From contig NZ_CP066771.1 of NCBI RefSeq assembly GCF_016466415.2, positions 1,922,001 through 1,986,000 on the forward strand: a stretch of DNA of 64,000 nt, given 5' to 3'. The notes under the pieces were generated by a model. That model searched no databases. It saw nothing but the letters and a program-made list of their open reading frames with translations, and had not been told where the DNA came from. Below are positions 39,504-49,560 of this stretch, piece by piece. Made by a program: the position numbers and the translations under genes. Positions within the stretch are counted from its first letter, which is position 1; each line of letters begins with the position of its first letter. This DNA comes from Ralstonia pickettii. Its GTDB lineage: Bacteria; Pseudomonadota; Gammaproteobacteria; Burkholderiales; Burkholderiaceae.

Positions 39504-39530
39504 AACCCCGCCTTGAGCGGGGATTTTTTT
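39504..39530 (+). terminator. Rho-independent terminator after the acyl-CoA dehydrogenase
   Basis: CCCCGC / GCGGGG stem with CTTGA loop, followed by ATTTTTTT. It lies about 30 bases after the stop. Confidence 0.92.
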
Positions 39531-39642
39531 CGCCTCGGCCCGGAGTCTGCGCGTTTCTCGGTTCTGTGCTGGAATGGAACACTTTGCAGGCTGCTGGTGG
39601 CCTGCACCTCTCTTCCCGGCCAGAAGCCAAGGAGCCAACTCG

Positions 39643-40335
39643 ATGATCGACGTCTATAGCTGGGCCACGCCCAACGGGCACAAAGTGCACATCATGCTGG
39701 AAGAATGCGAGCTGCCTTACCGCGTTCACGGCATCAACATCGGCGCCGGCGACCAGTTCAAACCCGACTTCCTCAAGATCAGCCCCAACAACAAGATCCC
39801 AGCCATCGTCGATCAGGATGGCCCCGACGGCGAACCGATCTCGCTGTTCGAATCGGGCGCGATCCTGCTGTACCTCGCAGGCAAGACCGGCAAGTTCCTG
39901 CCCGACGACGTGCGCGGTAAGTACGAAGTGCTGCAGTGGCTGATGTTCCAGATGGGCGGCGTCGGCCCGATGCTCGGCCAGGCGCACCACTTCCGTATCT
40001 ACGCGCCTGAGAAGATCGAGTACGCAGTCAACCGTTATACGAACGAGGCAAAGCGTCTGTACGGCGTGATCGACAAGCGCCTGGGCGAATCGAAATTCCT
40101 CGGCGGCCCGGATTACTCTATCGCCGACATTGCGACGTGGCCCTGGCTGCGCAGCTGGAAGAATCAGGGAATCGAGCTGTCGGATTTCCCGAAGCTGCAG
40201 CGCTGGTTCGAAGCCATTGAAGAACGGCCCGCCGTGCAGCGCGCGGTAAAGGTGCTGGCCAAGGAGCGGCCCGCCGTGCAGGACGACAAGGCGAAGGAAA
40301 TCCTCTTCGGCGCGACGCAGTACGCGCGGCGCTGA
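39643..40335 (+). CDS. Glutathione S-transferase, YfcG/YghU (nu-class) type
   Basis: 230 residues from ATG 39643, with AAGGAG nine bases upstream. MIDVYSWATPNGHKVHIMLEECELPY carries the nu-class Thr-Pro-Asn active-site region; KIPAIVDQDGPDGEPISLFESGAILLYLA is the glutathione site. The C-terminal WPWLRSWKNQGIEL is typical. Nu-class enzymes are mainly disulfide-bond oxidoreductases. It is bracketed by terminators, so is monocistronic. Confidence 0.9.
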   Translation: MIDVYSWATPNGHKVHIMLEECELPYRVHGINIGAGDQFKPDFLKISPNNKIPAIVDQDGPDGEPISLFESGAILLYLAGKTGKFLPDDVRGKYEVLQWLMFQMGGVGPMLGQAHHFRIYAPEKIEYAVNRYTNEAKRLYGVIDKRLGESKFLGGPDYSIADIATWPWLRSWKNQGIELSDFPKLQRWFEAIEERPAVQRAVKVLAKERPAVQDDKAKEILFGATQYARR

Positions 40336-40357
40336 TTCCGCGTCTTCGCATCGAAAG

Positions 40358-40387
40358 ACAGGCTGCGTGATGCGGCCTGTTTTTTTT
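40358..40387 (+). terminator. Terminator after the nu-class GST
   Basis: ACAGGC / GCCTGT arms with an 11-base loop followed by eight T. It sits about 22 bases after the stop. Confidence 0.75.
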
Positions 40388-40463
40388 GAAAGTCTCCAAT
40401 GCGGGGCGCGGGCGAGCGGCCTACACTGGCTCCACTCCATTCACGCGATCCCACACAAGCGCT

Positions 40464-41123
40464 ATGGCAGCCTCACTCAAAATGGGCCTCGCGGCTGCGG
40501 TGTCCATCGCGGTTTATCTCGGCCTTGCCGCGCTCGGTTGGGGTGGTGTGGGCGCATTCCTGGCCCATCCCGCACGCGTCGTGCTTGTGGTGATCACGGT
40601 GTTGCTGGCCATCGCCGCCTTGCTTGCCGGCGGCAACCTGAGCCCCGGAGAACGCGAAGACCGAACCAACCGCTGGGTGCTGCCGGTGTTTGGCGTGATC
40701 GGCTTCGCCAGTGCATGGCTGCCGGCGTATACAGACCGGCTCGACCTCTGGTGCATCGATGGCGATGCCGTACGTTGGCTGGGCGTCGTGCTCTACGCCG
40801 CAGGCGGCGCGTTGCGTGTGTGGCCGGTGTATGTGCTGGGCAATCGATTCAGCGGACTGGTCGCGATCCAGCCCGGCCATACGCTTGTGACCGGCGGCAT
40901 CTACCAATACGTGCGCAACCCGAGCTACCTGGGGTTGCTGATCGGCACGCTGGGTTGGGGACTGACGTTCCGGGCACTGGCCGGTGTGGTGCTGACGCTC
41001 TTGCTGATTCCACCATTGGTGGCGCGCATGCGTGCAGAAGAAGCCCTCCTGCAATCACAGTTCGGTGCGGAGTACGACGCCTACCGCGCCCGGACGTGGC
41101 GCCTCATTCCCGGCCTCTATTGA
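40464..41123 (+). CDS. Integral membrane methyltransferase of the isoprenylcysteine carboxyl methyltransferase (ICMT/PEMT) superfamily
   Basis: 219 residues from ATG 40464, with five or six predicted membrane helices. The C-terminal ICMT/PEMT signature is clear: HTLVTGGIYQYVRNPSYLGLLIGTLGWGL, then RMRAEEALLQSQFGAEYDAYRARTWRLIPGLY, which supplies the SAM-binding side. Bacterial members methylate diverse lipid or small substrates; this one's is unknown. Confidence 0.85.
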   Translation: MAASLKMGLAAAVSIAVYLGLAALGWGGVGAFLAHPARVVLVVITVLLAIAALLAGGNLSPGEREDRTNRWVLPVFGVIGFASAWLPAYTDRLDLWCIDGDAVRWLGVVLYAAGGALRVWPVYVLGNRFSGLVAIQPGHTLVTGGIYQYVRNPSYLGLLIGTLGWGLTFRALAGVVLTLLLIPPLVARMRAEEALLQSQFGAEYDAYRARTWRLIPGLY

Positions 41124-41195
41124 TGCCGCTCATCATCATGCTGGCGATCCTTGTCGCGCGATTGCATGCGTCCGAGTGGCGCGGACGCTCCGACG

Positions 41196-41525
41196 CTACC
41201 TGACAGAAGTCACCTGATCGCCAGACCGGGGCAACGCAAAGCACTGCACGTCCGGCGCGGTGTAGACAGTCGGATACGGCGACCGGGGCCCCGTCTGCAT
41301 CCGCAGCGGCTGTGTCGCCAATACTTCGGCCTCGTTACGCTCCCGCACCGTCAACGGCTCCGGCGGCGGACTCGGCAGGTGCACCGGTTGATTCACCGCA
41401 CACCGCACGGGCTTCCCATCCGCCAGCCGTACATCCATCGTGTAGTACGGCCCGACGATGGTCGGCGCACACGCGGCTGCGCCCACGGCCACCGTGATCA
41501 GCACCACAGAATGCAGCGTCTTCAT
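41196..41525 (-). CDS. Small lipoprotein of unknown function
   Basis: 109 residues from the ATG at 41525. A signal peptide with a lipobox-like end (VAVGAAAC, Cys about residue 19) precedes a mature part with YYTMDVRLADGKPVRCAVNQPVHLPSPPPEPLT. No family recognised. It is convergent with the methyltransferase and lies downstream of ureG on the same strand, 66 bases away; it could ride on the ure transcript. Confidence 0.65.
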   Translation of the reverse strand: MKTLHSVVLITVAVGAAACAPTIVGPYYTMDVRLADGKPVRCAVNQPVHLPSPPPEPLTVRERNEAEVLATQPLRMQTGPRSPYPTVYTAPDVQCFALPRSGDQVTSVR

Positions 41526-41591
41526 CACCCACCTCCGCAACGCATGCGTGAGTGTTTTCGACTGAGCGCGACACCCACAAGTGCCGCAGTT

Positions 41592-42218
41592 TCAGGCAGC
41601 CGCCGTCAGCATCCCCTGTTTCTCAATAAAACGGATCACTTCATCCAACCCGCCCTGCGCCCGCAGGTTACACATCACGAACGGCCGATCGCCGCGCATC
41701 TTGCGGGTGTCGCTTTCCATCACCTCCAGCGACGCGCCGACGTACGGCGCCAGGTCCGTCTTGTTGATGATCAGCAGGTCCGACTTGGTGATGCCGGGGC
41801 CGCCCTTGCGCGGGATCTTCTCCCCGCCCGCCACGTCGATCACGTAGATGGTCAGGTCCGACAGCTCGGGGCTGAACGTCGCTGCGAGGTTATCACCGCC
41901 CGACTCGATAAAGACCACATCCGCATCCGGAAACTTCGAGAGCATGCGATCCACCGCTTCGAGGTTGATCGACGCATCTTCACGGATGGCCGTGTGCGGG
42001 CAGCCGCCCGTTTCGACACCCATGATCCGTTCGGCTGGCAGCGCGCCGGAGATGGTCAGCAGGCGCTGATCTTCCTTCGTGTAGATGTCGTTGGTGATCG
42101 CCACGAGGTCGTAGCGCTCGCGCATGGCCTTGCAGAGCATTTCGAGCAGCGTGGTCTTGCCGGAGCCCACCGGGCCGCCCACGCCAACGCGCAGGGCAGG
42201 AAGTTTCTTGGTTCGCAT
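41592..42218 (-). CDS. ureG: Urease accessory GTPase UreG
   Basis: 208 residues. It is the SIMIBI GTPase that powers nickel delivery to urease. P-loop [17 protein letters not shown], metal-binding [12 protein letters not shown] (Cys-Pro-His), [14 protein letters not shown] and the guanine-specificity [10 protein letters not shown] are all intact. It is last of ureE-ureF-ureG, 11 bases after ureF. No terminator is obvious before the downstream lipoprotein. Confidence 0.98.
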   Translation of the reverse strand: MRTKKLPALRVGVGGPVGSGKTTLLEMLCKAMRERYDLVAITNDIYTKEDQRLLTISGALPAERIMGVETGGCPHTAIREDASINLEAVDRMLSKFPDADVVFIESGGDNLAATFSPELSDLTIYVIDVAGGEKIPRKGGPGITKSDLLIINKTDLAPYVGASLEVMESDTRKMRGDRPFVMCNLRAQGGLDEVIRFIEKQGMLTAAA

Positions 42219-42229
42219 GATGATCAGGT

Positions 42230-42919
42230 TCAGGATCGAAAGAGTCGTGAATATTGCGTTTCATGCCGGGCGGACAACACGCCCAGCCCCGGTGAAAACG
42301 TAGACAGTTCGGGCGGATGAGATGCCGCACGACGCGTGGCCTCTTCCACCGCACGCGCCACCGCTGCGTGCAGGCCAAAGAGAATCCGTTGCCCCGCAGC
42401 CTGCCCGAGCGGAACGGCCTTGACTGCCGCCGCCATCTGGTTCTCCACCCAGGCAAAGCAGTACGCCGTCACGCCATCGCGCGGGTCGACATTCAGCGCG
42501 GCAGCGGCGGCGGCAAAGGCCGTCGGAAACGTCACGAAAGCGCGCGCAGCCAATGCGCTGCGCAGTGCGGCATCGCCCCATTCCAACTGCTGGATAAGGC
42601 GATTGAGCGACCAGCCCATCTGAGACGTTTCGAGCCGCAGCTCGCGCGTCTCGCGGGTGGCGAGAAACCACGCATCGCGCTCGGCCACGGCATCGAAGCG
42701 GCCCGCCTGCCAGTCGGCAAACTGCAGCAGCCACAGCGGTGCCTCGCAGGCGGCCAGCACGTCGAGGCCCTCGGCAATCCACGCCGCAGCCGACGCCTCA
42801 TCGGCCACGTGCCGAACGTCCACCGCCGCTTCCAGCCCCTGCGAATAGCTGAATGCGCCCATCGGCAGCGCCGGGGACGCGAGATGCAGCAAGGCGGTGA
42901 GCTGCGCCGCGTTAGTCAT
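42230..42919 (-). CDS. ureF: Urease accessory protein UreF
   Basis: 229 residues, all-helical. Recognisable by [25 protein letters not shown] and [30 protein letters not shown]. UreF gates UreG in the UreG-UreF-UreD(H) activation complex. Its start overlaps the ureE stop by 8 bases, so the two are translationally coupled. Confidence 0.96.
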   Translation of the reverse strand: MTNAAQLTALLHLASPALPMGAFSYSQGLEAAVDVRHVADEASAAAWIAEGLDVLAACEAPLWLLQFADWQAGRFDAVAERDAWFLATRETRELRLETSQMGWSLNRLIQQLEWGDAALRSALAARAFVTFPTAFAAAAAALNVDPRDGVTAYCFAWVENQMAAAVKAVPLGQAAGQRILFGLHAAVARAVEEATRRAASHPPELSTFSPGLGVLSARHETQYSRLFRS

Positions 42920-43544
42920 GGTGATGGTGGTGATGGCCGCAGCCGGGCCCGTGGACATGGCCGTGGTCGTGGCTATGCGAGTGACCATGGTCGTGGTCAT
43001 GCGCGTGACTGTGACCATGATCGTGCCCGTGGTGCTCGTGATACAGCGCCTGCGCGGCCGCGTAGTCCTCTTCGAACGTCGCATCGTGGCCGTGACGATG
43101 GCCGCCGCCATAGGCGCCCGCCTCCGGCTCGAACGGCGCCTCTACATGCGCGACGGTCACGCCCAGGAGTACGAGCATGTCTTCGAGCACTGGATCGGCT
43201 TCGAGCTGCAGCGCATCGGCGCTGACCTGCACGGGTGTGTGGCGATTGCCGAGGTGGTAGGCAGCACGCATCAAGGCGAGGCGGTTGTCGCTCGTCACAC
43301 GCAGGACGTGCTCCGGTGCGGCCTGTACTTCAACCAGCGTGCCGTCTTCAGCGACCAGCACATCACCGCCGCGCATGACGGTGCCGCGCGGCAGCACGAC
43401 GGCCACGTCACGGCCATCGTCGAGGGTGGCGCGCAGGCGGCTGCGGCTGCGCTCCAGGAATGGGAGTACCAGCTTGGGTGCGCGCTTGACCAGCACGGAG
43501 GCCAGGCCGTGCGGCGCGGGGAGGTGTTTGTTGATGGAGAGCAT
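42912..43544 (-). CDS. ureE: Urease nickel metallochaperone UreE with histidine-rich tail
   Basis: 210 residues. The N-terminal peptide-binding and central metal-binding domains include [16 protein letters not shown] and [15 protein letters not shown], with the conserved dimer-interface His. The C-terminal tail (about 165-210) is extremely His/Asp/Gly-rich and ends in a run of six His before Asp, a nickel-storage feature as in Klebsiella UreE. Upstream, instead of following ureC directly, it is separated from it by about 1.95 kb of repeats and an IS element; its promoter may therefore be new or lost. Confidence 0.96.
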   Translation of the reverse strand: MLSINKHLPAPHGLASVLVKRAPKLVLPFLERSRSRLRATLDDGRDVAVVLPRGTVMRGGDVLVAEDGTLVEVQAAPEHVLRVTSDNRLALMRAAYHLGNRHTPVQVSADALQLEADPVLEDMLVLLGVTVAHVEAPFEPEAGAYGGGHRHGHDATFEEDYAAAQALYHEHHGHDHGHSHAHDHDHGHSHSHDHGHVHGPGCGHHHHHHD

Positions 43545-43612
43545 GGTCAGTATTCGTTCATGATTTTGCGGGGGGGGCCATCCCTGGTTTCACCCCCTGC
43601 CGGGGGCGACTC

Positions 43613-43638
43613 ACTTTCTTTGTCTTGCCAAAGAAAGT
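43613..43638. repeat. Palindromic hairpin unit H1 (ACTTTCTTTG / CAAAGAAAGT)
   Basis: 10-bp perfect stem around a TCTTGC loop. The loop is the reverse complement of GCAAGA, the loop of hairpin H2 about 500 bases downstream in the uninserted sequence, so these are two copies of one repeat in opposite orientation. Confidence 0.8.
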
Positions 43639-43674
43639 AAGCAAAGAAAGGCGCGCCCGAGATGGCGACCCATC

Positions 43675-43767
43675 CCTTGAATTTTCGTAACCGGACGGAG
43701 ACGGGAAAAACTCGCTTCGCTCAGACAGTTTCCCGTCTTTTTTCCGCCCGCTTACGAAAATTCAAGG
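43675..43767 (+). repeat. Stem-loop element A
   Basis: Outer stem CCTTGAATTTTCGTAA (43675-43690) pairs with 43752-43767; inner stem AGACGGGAAA (43699-43708) pairs with 43729-43738. The loop region (43708-43728) is identical in 21 positions to the reverse complement of the loop in element B. Orientation taken as plus. Confidence 0.85.
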
Positions 43768-43851
43768 CGCCATCTAGGGCAGGGGTAAAGCACACAATCT
43801 TCTGCCCGTGCGCTACTCCGTTGTGTACGTTCAGAACCGTCGCACGCGCTG

Positions 43852-43911
43852 GCTCTTGCTCTTGCTCTTGCTCTTGCTCTTGCTCTTGCTCTCGCACTCG
43901 CACTCGCACTC
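43852..43911 (+). repeat. Hexanucleotide tandem repeat (GCTCTT/GCTCTC/GCACTC)
   Basis: Six copies of GCTCTT (43852-43887), one GCTCTC (43888-43893) and three GCACTC (43894-43911). A microsatellite of 10 units, expected to vary in copy number by slippage. It lies at the centre of the nested inverted repeat. Confidence 0.95.
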
Positions 43912-43978
43912 GCCGAGCCCCGGCGCTCACCTCAGTTCCCCGCCGGTGTGGCTTTTGACTTACCTGCCCTAGATGGCG

Positions 43979-44072
43979 CCTTGAATTTCTGTAAGCGGGC
44001 GGACAAAGGAAGGAGGCCTGTCTGAGCGAAGCGAGTTTGCCTCCTTCCCCGCCCGGTTACAGAAATTCAAGG
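43979..44072 (-). repeat. Stem-loop element B (inverted relative to A)
   Basis: Outer stem CCTTGAATTTCTGTAA (43979-43994) pairs with 44057-44072; inner stem GGAAGGAGGC (44008-44017) pairs with 44039-44048. Stems differ from element A in both arms with pairing kept, while the loop (44018-44038) is identical to that of A in reverse complement. Confidence 0.85.
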
Positions 44073-44106
44073 AGGAAGTCGCCATCTCGGGCGCGCCTTT
44101 CTTTTG

Positions 44107-44126
44107 CCTACTTTTCTTTGGCAAGA
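44107..44126. repeat. Left arm and loop of hairpin H2, split by the IS element
   Basis: CCTACTTTTCTTTG (44107-44120) is perfectly complementary to CAAAGAAAAGTAGG at 45414-45427. The 6-base loop GCAAGA (44121-44126) is the left copy of the IS target duplication. Before insertion this was a 14-bp-stem hairpin. Confidence 0.9.
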
Positions 44127-45407
44127 TGTATGGACCGGGGACATAGGTGACAGGTGTGCGAGGACATGGTTGACACATGTCAGCAGTCATCGGGCAGGTT
44201 CAGATCGATACGGCCAAGGTGTTGGTGAACGAAGTACAGATCGAATTGATCCCTGTGTTTAGGGTCGGGGCGCAATGCCACCGGCAAGCCGTGCAGGGCA
44301 TTGGAGAGCTTGAAGCGCCAACTCCTGAAGCGTAGCTCCCCATTCCATCCGACGTTGAGGACGATGTCCTGCGGGCTGTACTCGATCGGTGCCAACGTAG
44401 ACGGATACGGTCGCGGGCTGGGCCGGTAGCGTGTGATGGGCGTGGCCAGGTCGATGGCCTGGTGCGGGCGCTCGCAGTTATAGACGGTGCGCCAAGCATC
44501 CAGCGCGTGCTGGACCGCGTCGCAAGAGGCGAAGTAGCGCCCGGCCAGGGCCTCGGCCTTGAGCGTGCGGTGGAAGCGCTCGTCCTTGCCGTTGGTCTGC
44601 GGGTGGGCGGGGCGGCTGTAGCTCAGGCGCACACCGAGGCGGATGAGCCAGACGCCCAGGCCCGTGAGTTGCCCCGGCCGGGTGGGACTGCCCCAAGGTG
44701 CGCCGTTATCGGCGTTGATGCGCAGCGGCAGCCCATAGCGCTCGAAGGCCTGGCGCAAGTGACGCTGCACGACCGCGCTCTGCGTCTGCGTGCAGGCCGC
44801 CAGCACCAGGTTGAAGCGGGAGTGATCGTCGATCACGGTCAGCGGCGAGCAGCGCTGGCCGTCGGCCAACGCGAACCCGCCCTTGAAATCCATCTGCCAG
44901 AGTTGGTTCGGTTCAGCGTGCTCAAAGCGCTGCCAGGGCGTGGAGGCGTCTGAGGCTTCGGGTGCAATCAACCCATACCGATGCAGGATGGAGGTCACGG
45001 TGCTGGGCGCCGGTACATCACTCCAGCCCAAGTCGGCCAAGCGGCGGCTGATCTTGCGCCCGCCCCACGCAGGATGCTGCTGGCGTAACGCGATGACGGC
45101 CTGTTCAAGCTCGGCCTCGGTACGCATCGGGCTGTGCGAGGGACGGCGCGTCCGGTCAGCCAGTCCGGCGTCCCCCGACTCAACGTAACGAGCCAGCCAC
45201 TTGTAGCCGGTTTGCGGGCTGATGCCGAACCGCCGACACAGCTCGCGCCGGTTACAGCCTTCCTGCCGGGCCAATAGAACGAATTCCTGACGAAGGCTCA
45301 TGGTGTCTCGTGTGCTCCAGGGCATGGCCTGACCTCCGAGCGAATGTGCCGCTCAAAGTGTCAACCATGTCCTCGCACACCTGTCACCTATGTCCCCGGT
45401 CCATACA
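44127..45407 (-). mobile_element. Complete IS481-family insertion sequence, 1281 bp
   Basis: Terminal inverted repeats are perfect over 50 bases: 44127-44176 (starting TGTATGGACCGGGGACATAG) and 45358-45407. Target duplication GCAAGA is present at 44121-44126 and 45408-45413. It encodes one intact transposase on the minus strand. Perfect ends, matching duplication and an intact gene point to a recent, probably functional insertion. I cannot name the isoform. Confidence 0.95.
44180..45325 (-). CDS. IS481-family DDE transposase
   Basis: 381 residues from ATG 45325, with GGAGG seven bases upstream. An N-terminal helix-turn-helix (LRQEFVLLARQEGCNRRELCRRFGISPQTGYKWLARY) is followed by a second HTH-like region (PAWGGRKISRRLADLGW) and an rve integrase core. 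DDE residues lie in WQMDFKGGF (Asp), INADNGAPWG (Asp) and GKDERFHRTLKAEAL (Glu), with VIDDHSRF between them. Intact and full length for the family; it nearly fills the IS. Confidence 0.95.
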   Translation of the reverse strand: MPWSTRDTMSLRQEFVLLARQEGCNRRELCRRFGISPQTGYKWLARYVESGDAGLADRTRRPSHSPMRTEAELEQAVIALRQQHPAWGGRKISRRLADLGWSDVPAPSTVTSILHRYGLIAPEASDASTPWQRFEHAEPNQLWQMDFKGGFALADGQRCSPLTVIDDHSRFNLVLAACTQTQSAVVQRHLRQAFERYGLPLRINADNGAPWGSPTRPGQLTGLGVWLIRLGVRLSYSRPAHPQTNGKDERFHRTLKAEALAGRYFASCDAVQHALDAWRTVYNCERPHQAIDLATPITRYRPSPRPYPSTLAPIEYSPQDIVLNVGWNGELRFRSWRFKLSNALHGLPVALRPDPKHRDQFDLYFVHQHLGRIDLNLPDDC

Positions 45408-45427
45408 GCAAGACAAAGAAAAGTAGG
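45408..45427. repeat. Right target duplication and right arm of hairpin H2
   Basis: GCAAGA (45408-45413) is the right target-site duplication; CAAAGAAAAGTAGG (45414-45427) is the right stem arm. Together with 44107-44126 it restores the pre-insertion hairpin. About 70 bases of A/C-rich sequence with nothing recognisable follow before the ureC stop. Confidence 0.9.
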
Positions 45428-45498
45428 TCGTGCCCGGCAGGGTACGAAACAGGGATGGACCAACAACAAAAAAACAGCGCCCAACCCCGCCCCACCAG

Positions 45499-47217
<1,719 letters not shown>

Positions 47218-47239
47218 GTCCGTTCCTTCTGCGTCGACT

Positions 47240-47545
47240 TCACAGCTTGCCCATCACTCGGCCGGCAAAGCCGTAGACCACGCGGTCACCGGCCAGCGCC
47301 ACGAGCTCGACCGTGCGCTCCTGCCCCGGCTCGAAGCGCACGGCCGTGCCGGCGGCGATGTTCAGCCGAAAGCCGCGCGCAGCTTCGCGGTCAAAGCGCA
47401 GCGCGTCGTTCACTTCATAGAAGTGGTAGTGCGAGCCAATCTGCACCGGGCGATCGCCCGTGTTGGCCACCGTGACCGTCACCGTGGGGCGGCCTGCATT
47501 GAGTTCCAGATCGCCGTCTTGCGGCAGCAGTTCACCGGGGATCAT
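47240..47545 (-). CDS. ureB: Urease beta subunit
   Basis: 101 residues from ATG 47545, starting [20 protein letters not shown]. Family blocks IQIGSHYHF-like [20 protein letters not shown] and [21 protein letters not shown] are intact. It is structural, part of the (UreABC)3 trimer. It is 11 bases after ureJ and 22 bases before ureC. Confidence 0.97.
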   Translation of the reverse strand: MIPGELLPQDGDLELNAGRPTVTVTVANTGDRPVQIGSHYHFYEVNDALRFDREAARGFRLNIAAGTAVRFEPGQERTVELVALAGDRVVYGFAGRVMGKL

Positions 47546-47556
47546 GTCGCGCCCCT

Positions 47557-48174
47557 TCAGACAGCTGCCGCGAGCAGGCCGGCACCATACAGCGCCACGC
47601 CTACACCCGACAGACGCGCCAGCCATGCCAGACGCGGCTTCAGCGCAAAGCCCGCGCCGATACCGGCGGTGTGCAGCAGCGCCGTCGCCACGGCAAAGCC
47701 GCTGACGAAATACGGGAACATGGCCTGCGCCCCTGCGGGGAATTCCGTGCCGTGCGCATAGCCGTGGAACAGCGCGAACGCGCCGCACAGCAGCGCACCG
47801 CCCCACGTCGGCAATTGCGCGCGTGCGGCAATCAGCAGGCCGAACACCAGCAGCGATGCGGCGATTATCGGCTCGGCCATCGGCACCGCCACCCCGCCTG
47901 CGCCGAGCAGCGCGCCCAGGATCATCAACGCGACAAAGGCGACGGGCGCCCACAGCGCATCGCGCACCGAGCGCGAGGCCAGTGCGCTCCACACGCCCAC
48001 GGCCACCATCGCCAGCAAATGGTCTGCACCGGTGAGCGGATGCAGGAACCCGGCGAGCAGGCTGCCCTCGGCGGTATGGCCCGGGTGCCCAGGGTGGGCA
48101 AACGCGATGGAGGCGCCAAACGTAAGCGCGATGGCCGTAGCGGGCCGGACGAAGCGAGACAGGGTAGGCGTCAT
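47557..48174 (-). CDS. ureJ: HupE/UreJ family nickel permease
   Basis: 205 residues. A signal-like start ends near [12 protein letters not shown], whose His residues are the HupE N-terminal motif; [19 protein letters not shown] and [14 protein letters not shown] are the metal-path signatures. Six membrane helices are predicted. It sits between ureA and ureB, a typical position in betaproteobacterial urease operons, and should supply nickel to UreE. Confidence 0.92.
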   Translation of the reverse strand: MTPTLSRFVRPATAIALTFGASIAFAHPGHPGHTAEGSLLAGFLHPLTGADHLLAMVAVGVWSALASRSVRDALWAPVAFVALMILGALLGAGGVAVPMAEPIIAASLLVFGLLIAARAQLPTWGGALLCGAFALFHGYAHGTEFPAGAQAMFPYFVSGFAVATALLHTAGIGAGFALKPRLAWLARLSGVGVALYGAGLLAAAV

Positions 48175-48222
48175 GGCAGGACTCGTAGTGGTGAGTGGCG
48201 TGCGGGCTTCAAACTTCGAAAT

Positions 48223-48525
48223 TCAAACGATCGGGTGGTGAACGGTGACGAGCTTCGTGCCGTCCGGAAACGTGGCTTCGACCTGGATGTCGGGAATCAT
48301 CTCGGCCACCCCGTCCATCACGTCATTGCGCGTGAGGAGCGTGGTGCCGTAGTGCATCAGGTCGGCGACCGTCTTGCCGTCGCGCGCGCCTTCCATGATG
48401 GCGGCGCTGATGAAGGCGACGGCTTCCGGGTAGTTGAGCTTGAGGCCGCGGCCCTTGCGGCGCTCGGCCAGCAAGGCGGCGGTGAAGATCAGCAACTTGT
48501 CTTTTTCGCGCGGGGTCAGTTCCAC
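48223..48525 (-). CDS. ureA: Urease gamma subunit
   Basis: 100 residues, the standard length. [35 protein letters not shown] and the end block [18 protein letters not shown] are diagnostic. It is 90 bases after ureD and 48 bases before ureJ on the same strand. Confidence 0.98.
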   Translation of the reverse strand: MELTPREKDKLLIFTAALLAERRKGRGLKLNYPEAVAFISAAIMEGARDGKTVADLMHYGTTLLTRNDVMDGVAEMIPDIQVEATFPDGTKLVTVHHPIV

Positions 48526-48615
48526 GTGGGGCTCTCTTCGGTGAGGGTCAATTCAGTTCAGTTCAGATCGGGCGATGCGAGGTCACGTTGCCATCATGTG
48601 GCCATCATGTCGCCG

Positions 48616-49503
48616 TCATGTAGACCAGAGGCGCAGCGGACGGCCCGCTACGCCATGCATCGGTTCGCGCAGCGCCAGCCATGTCTGCGACAACAGGGCG
48701 CGTGCATCTTCGGGCCGGCGTGCAAGCACGCGCAGCAGCAAAACGTTTGGCAGGCCGGGCGCATCTTGCGTGAGACACGTGACGCCCGCGCGCAGGCCGG
48801 CGTTGTACGGCAGGTGCTCGGCCATCGATTCGGCGAGGGCTTCGGTGGCGCCCTCGCCGACGGCCCAGAGCGTGCCGACGACGTGGAAGCCGGCCATGCC
48901 CGTCGTCGCATTCAGCACGGGCGATTGCGCGTCGAATGCCGCCGATTCAATCCACAGCGGCTGACCGTTGCAACGCAATGCGGTGCGCATGGCGATGCGG
49001 CCTTCGGCCCACGATTCACCGGCGGCGTGGCGGCCAAGCATAGTGGTGTCCCAGCCGATGGCGCTGGCGCCCGGCGCCAGATCCAGCGTCAGGTCGATGA
49101 TCGGGCGGGCCTGGTTGAAGACGATGTTCTCCTGCGGCAGCCAGTCGAGCCGCGCCCCCGCCTCCGCACGGATGGCAACGCGCTGCGTCGCCGTGCGGCC
49201 GAGCGACTTGTACCACTTGGTGGCGCCCGGCGTGGTCAGGACCGCATGCGCGTCGGCACCGAGTTCGATGTCGATATCGAGCACATCGCCGCCGGCAATA
49301 CCTGCAGGCGGATGCAGCATGACGGCATGGCAGACGCCCTCGCCTTCCGGATACAGCGCCTTCTGCACCCGCAGCGGCCCCTGATGCCGGCAGGTGGCCA
49401 GCACGGTGCGTTCACCGCGCCGTGCAAACGCCAGGCGCAGCGAGGCTTCCCAGGACGCGAACGAATCGGTCTGCGGCGGGACAGGAAAATCGGGATGGCG
49501 CAT
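48616..49503 (-). CDS. ureD: Urease accessory protein UreD (UreH)
   Basis: 295 residues from the ATG at 49503; an upstream GTG (49554) would add 17 residues and no good Shine-Dalgarno decides. Recognised by ASLRLAFARRGERTVLATCRHQGPLRVQKALYPEG, HPPAGIAGGD, TTPGATKWYKS and WLPQENIVFNQA. UreD binds apo-urease and channels nickel from UreG. It is first of the ure genes and lies 102 bases after urtE on the same strand, so urea import and hydrolysis are probably co-transcribed. Confidence 0.94.
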   Translation of the reverse strand: MRHPDFPVPPQTDSFASWEASLRLAFARRGERTVLATCRHQGPLRVQKALYPEGEGVCHAVMLHPPAGIAGGDVLDIDIELGADAHAVLTTPGATKWYKSLGRTATQRVAIRAEAGARLDWLPQENIVFNQARPIIDLTLDLAPGASAIGWDTTMLGRHAAGESWAEGRIAMRTALRCNGQPLWIESAAFDAQSPVLNATTGMAGFHVVGTLWAVGEGATEALAESMAEHLPYNAGLRAGVTCLTQDAPGLPNVLLLRVLARRPEDARALLSQTWLALREPMHGVAGRPLRLWST

Positions 49504-49560
49504 CAGGAAGGCAGCACGGCGGCTAGGAATTTTCTCATCATAGCCAGATGCCACAGATTT

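Larger units (their letters stand above)
43643..44104. repeat. Nested inverted-repeat module between ureE and the IS element
   Basis: Outer 27-bp perfect arms (43643-43669 and 44078-44104) enclose two stem-loop elements and inner 18-bp perfect arms (43766-43783 and 43963-43980, GGCGCCATCTAGGGCAGG and its complement). The central ~180 bases hold a hexanucleotide tandem repeat. Short frames across it are low-complexity and I do not treat them as genes. This explains the whole ~580-base gap between ureE and the IS. Confidence 0.85.

Noticed and set aside
43852-43911. Possible CRISPR-like array
   Set aside because: Units are 6-base tandem repeats with no spacers and no cas genes nearby.
43721-43930. 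Short minus-strand frame encoding an EQEQ-type repeat in the ureE upstream region
   Set aside because: It is simply the translation of the GCTCTT microsatellite and a repeat element; no Shine-Dalgarno.
43969-44190. Minus-strand frame through stem-loop element B reading NSLRSD-like peptide
   Set aside because: Produced by the repeat itself; such peptides recur wherever the element occurs and do not indicate a gene.
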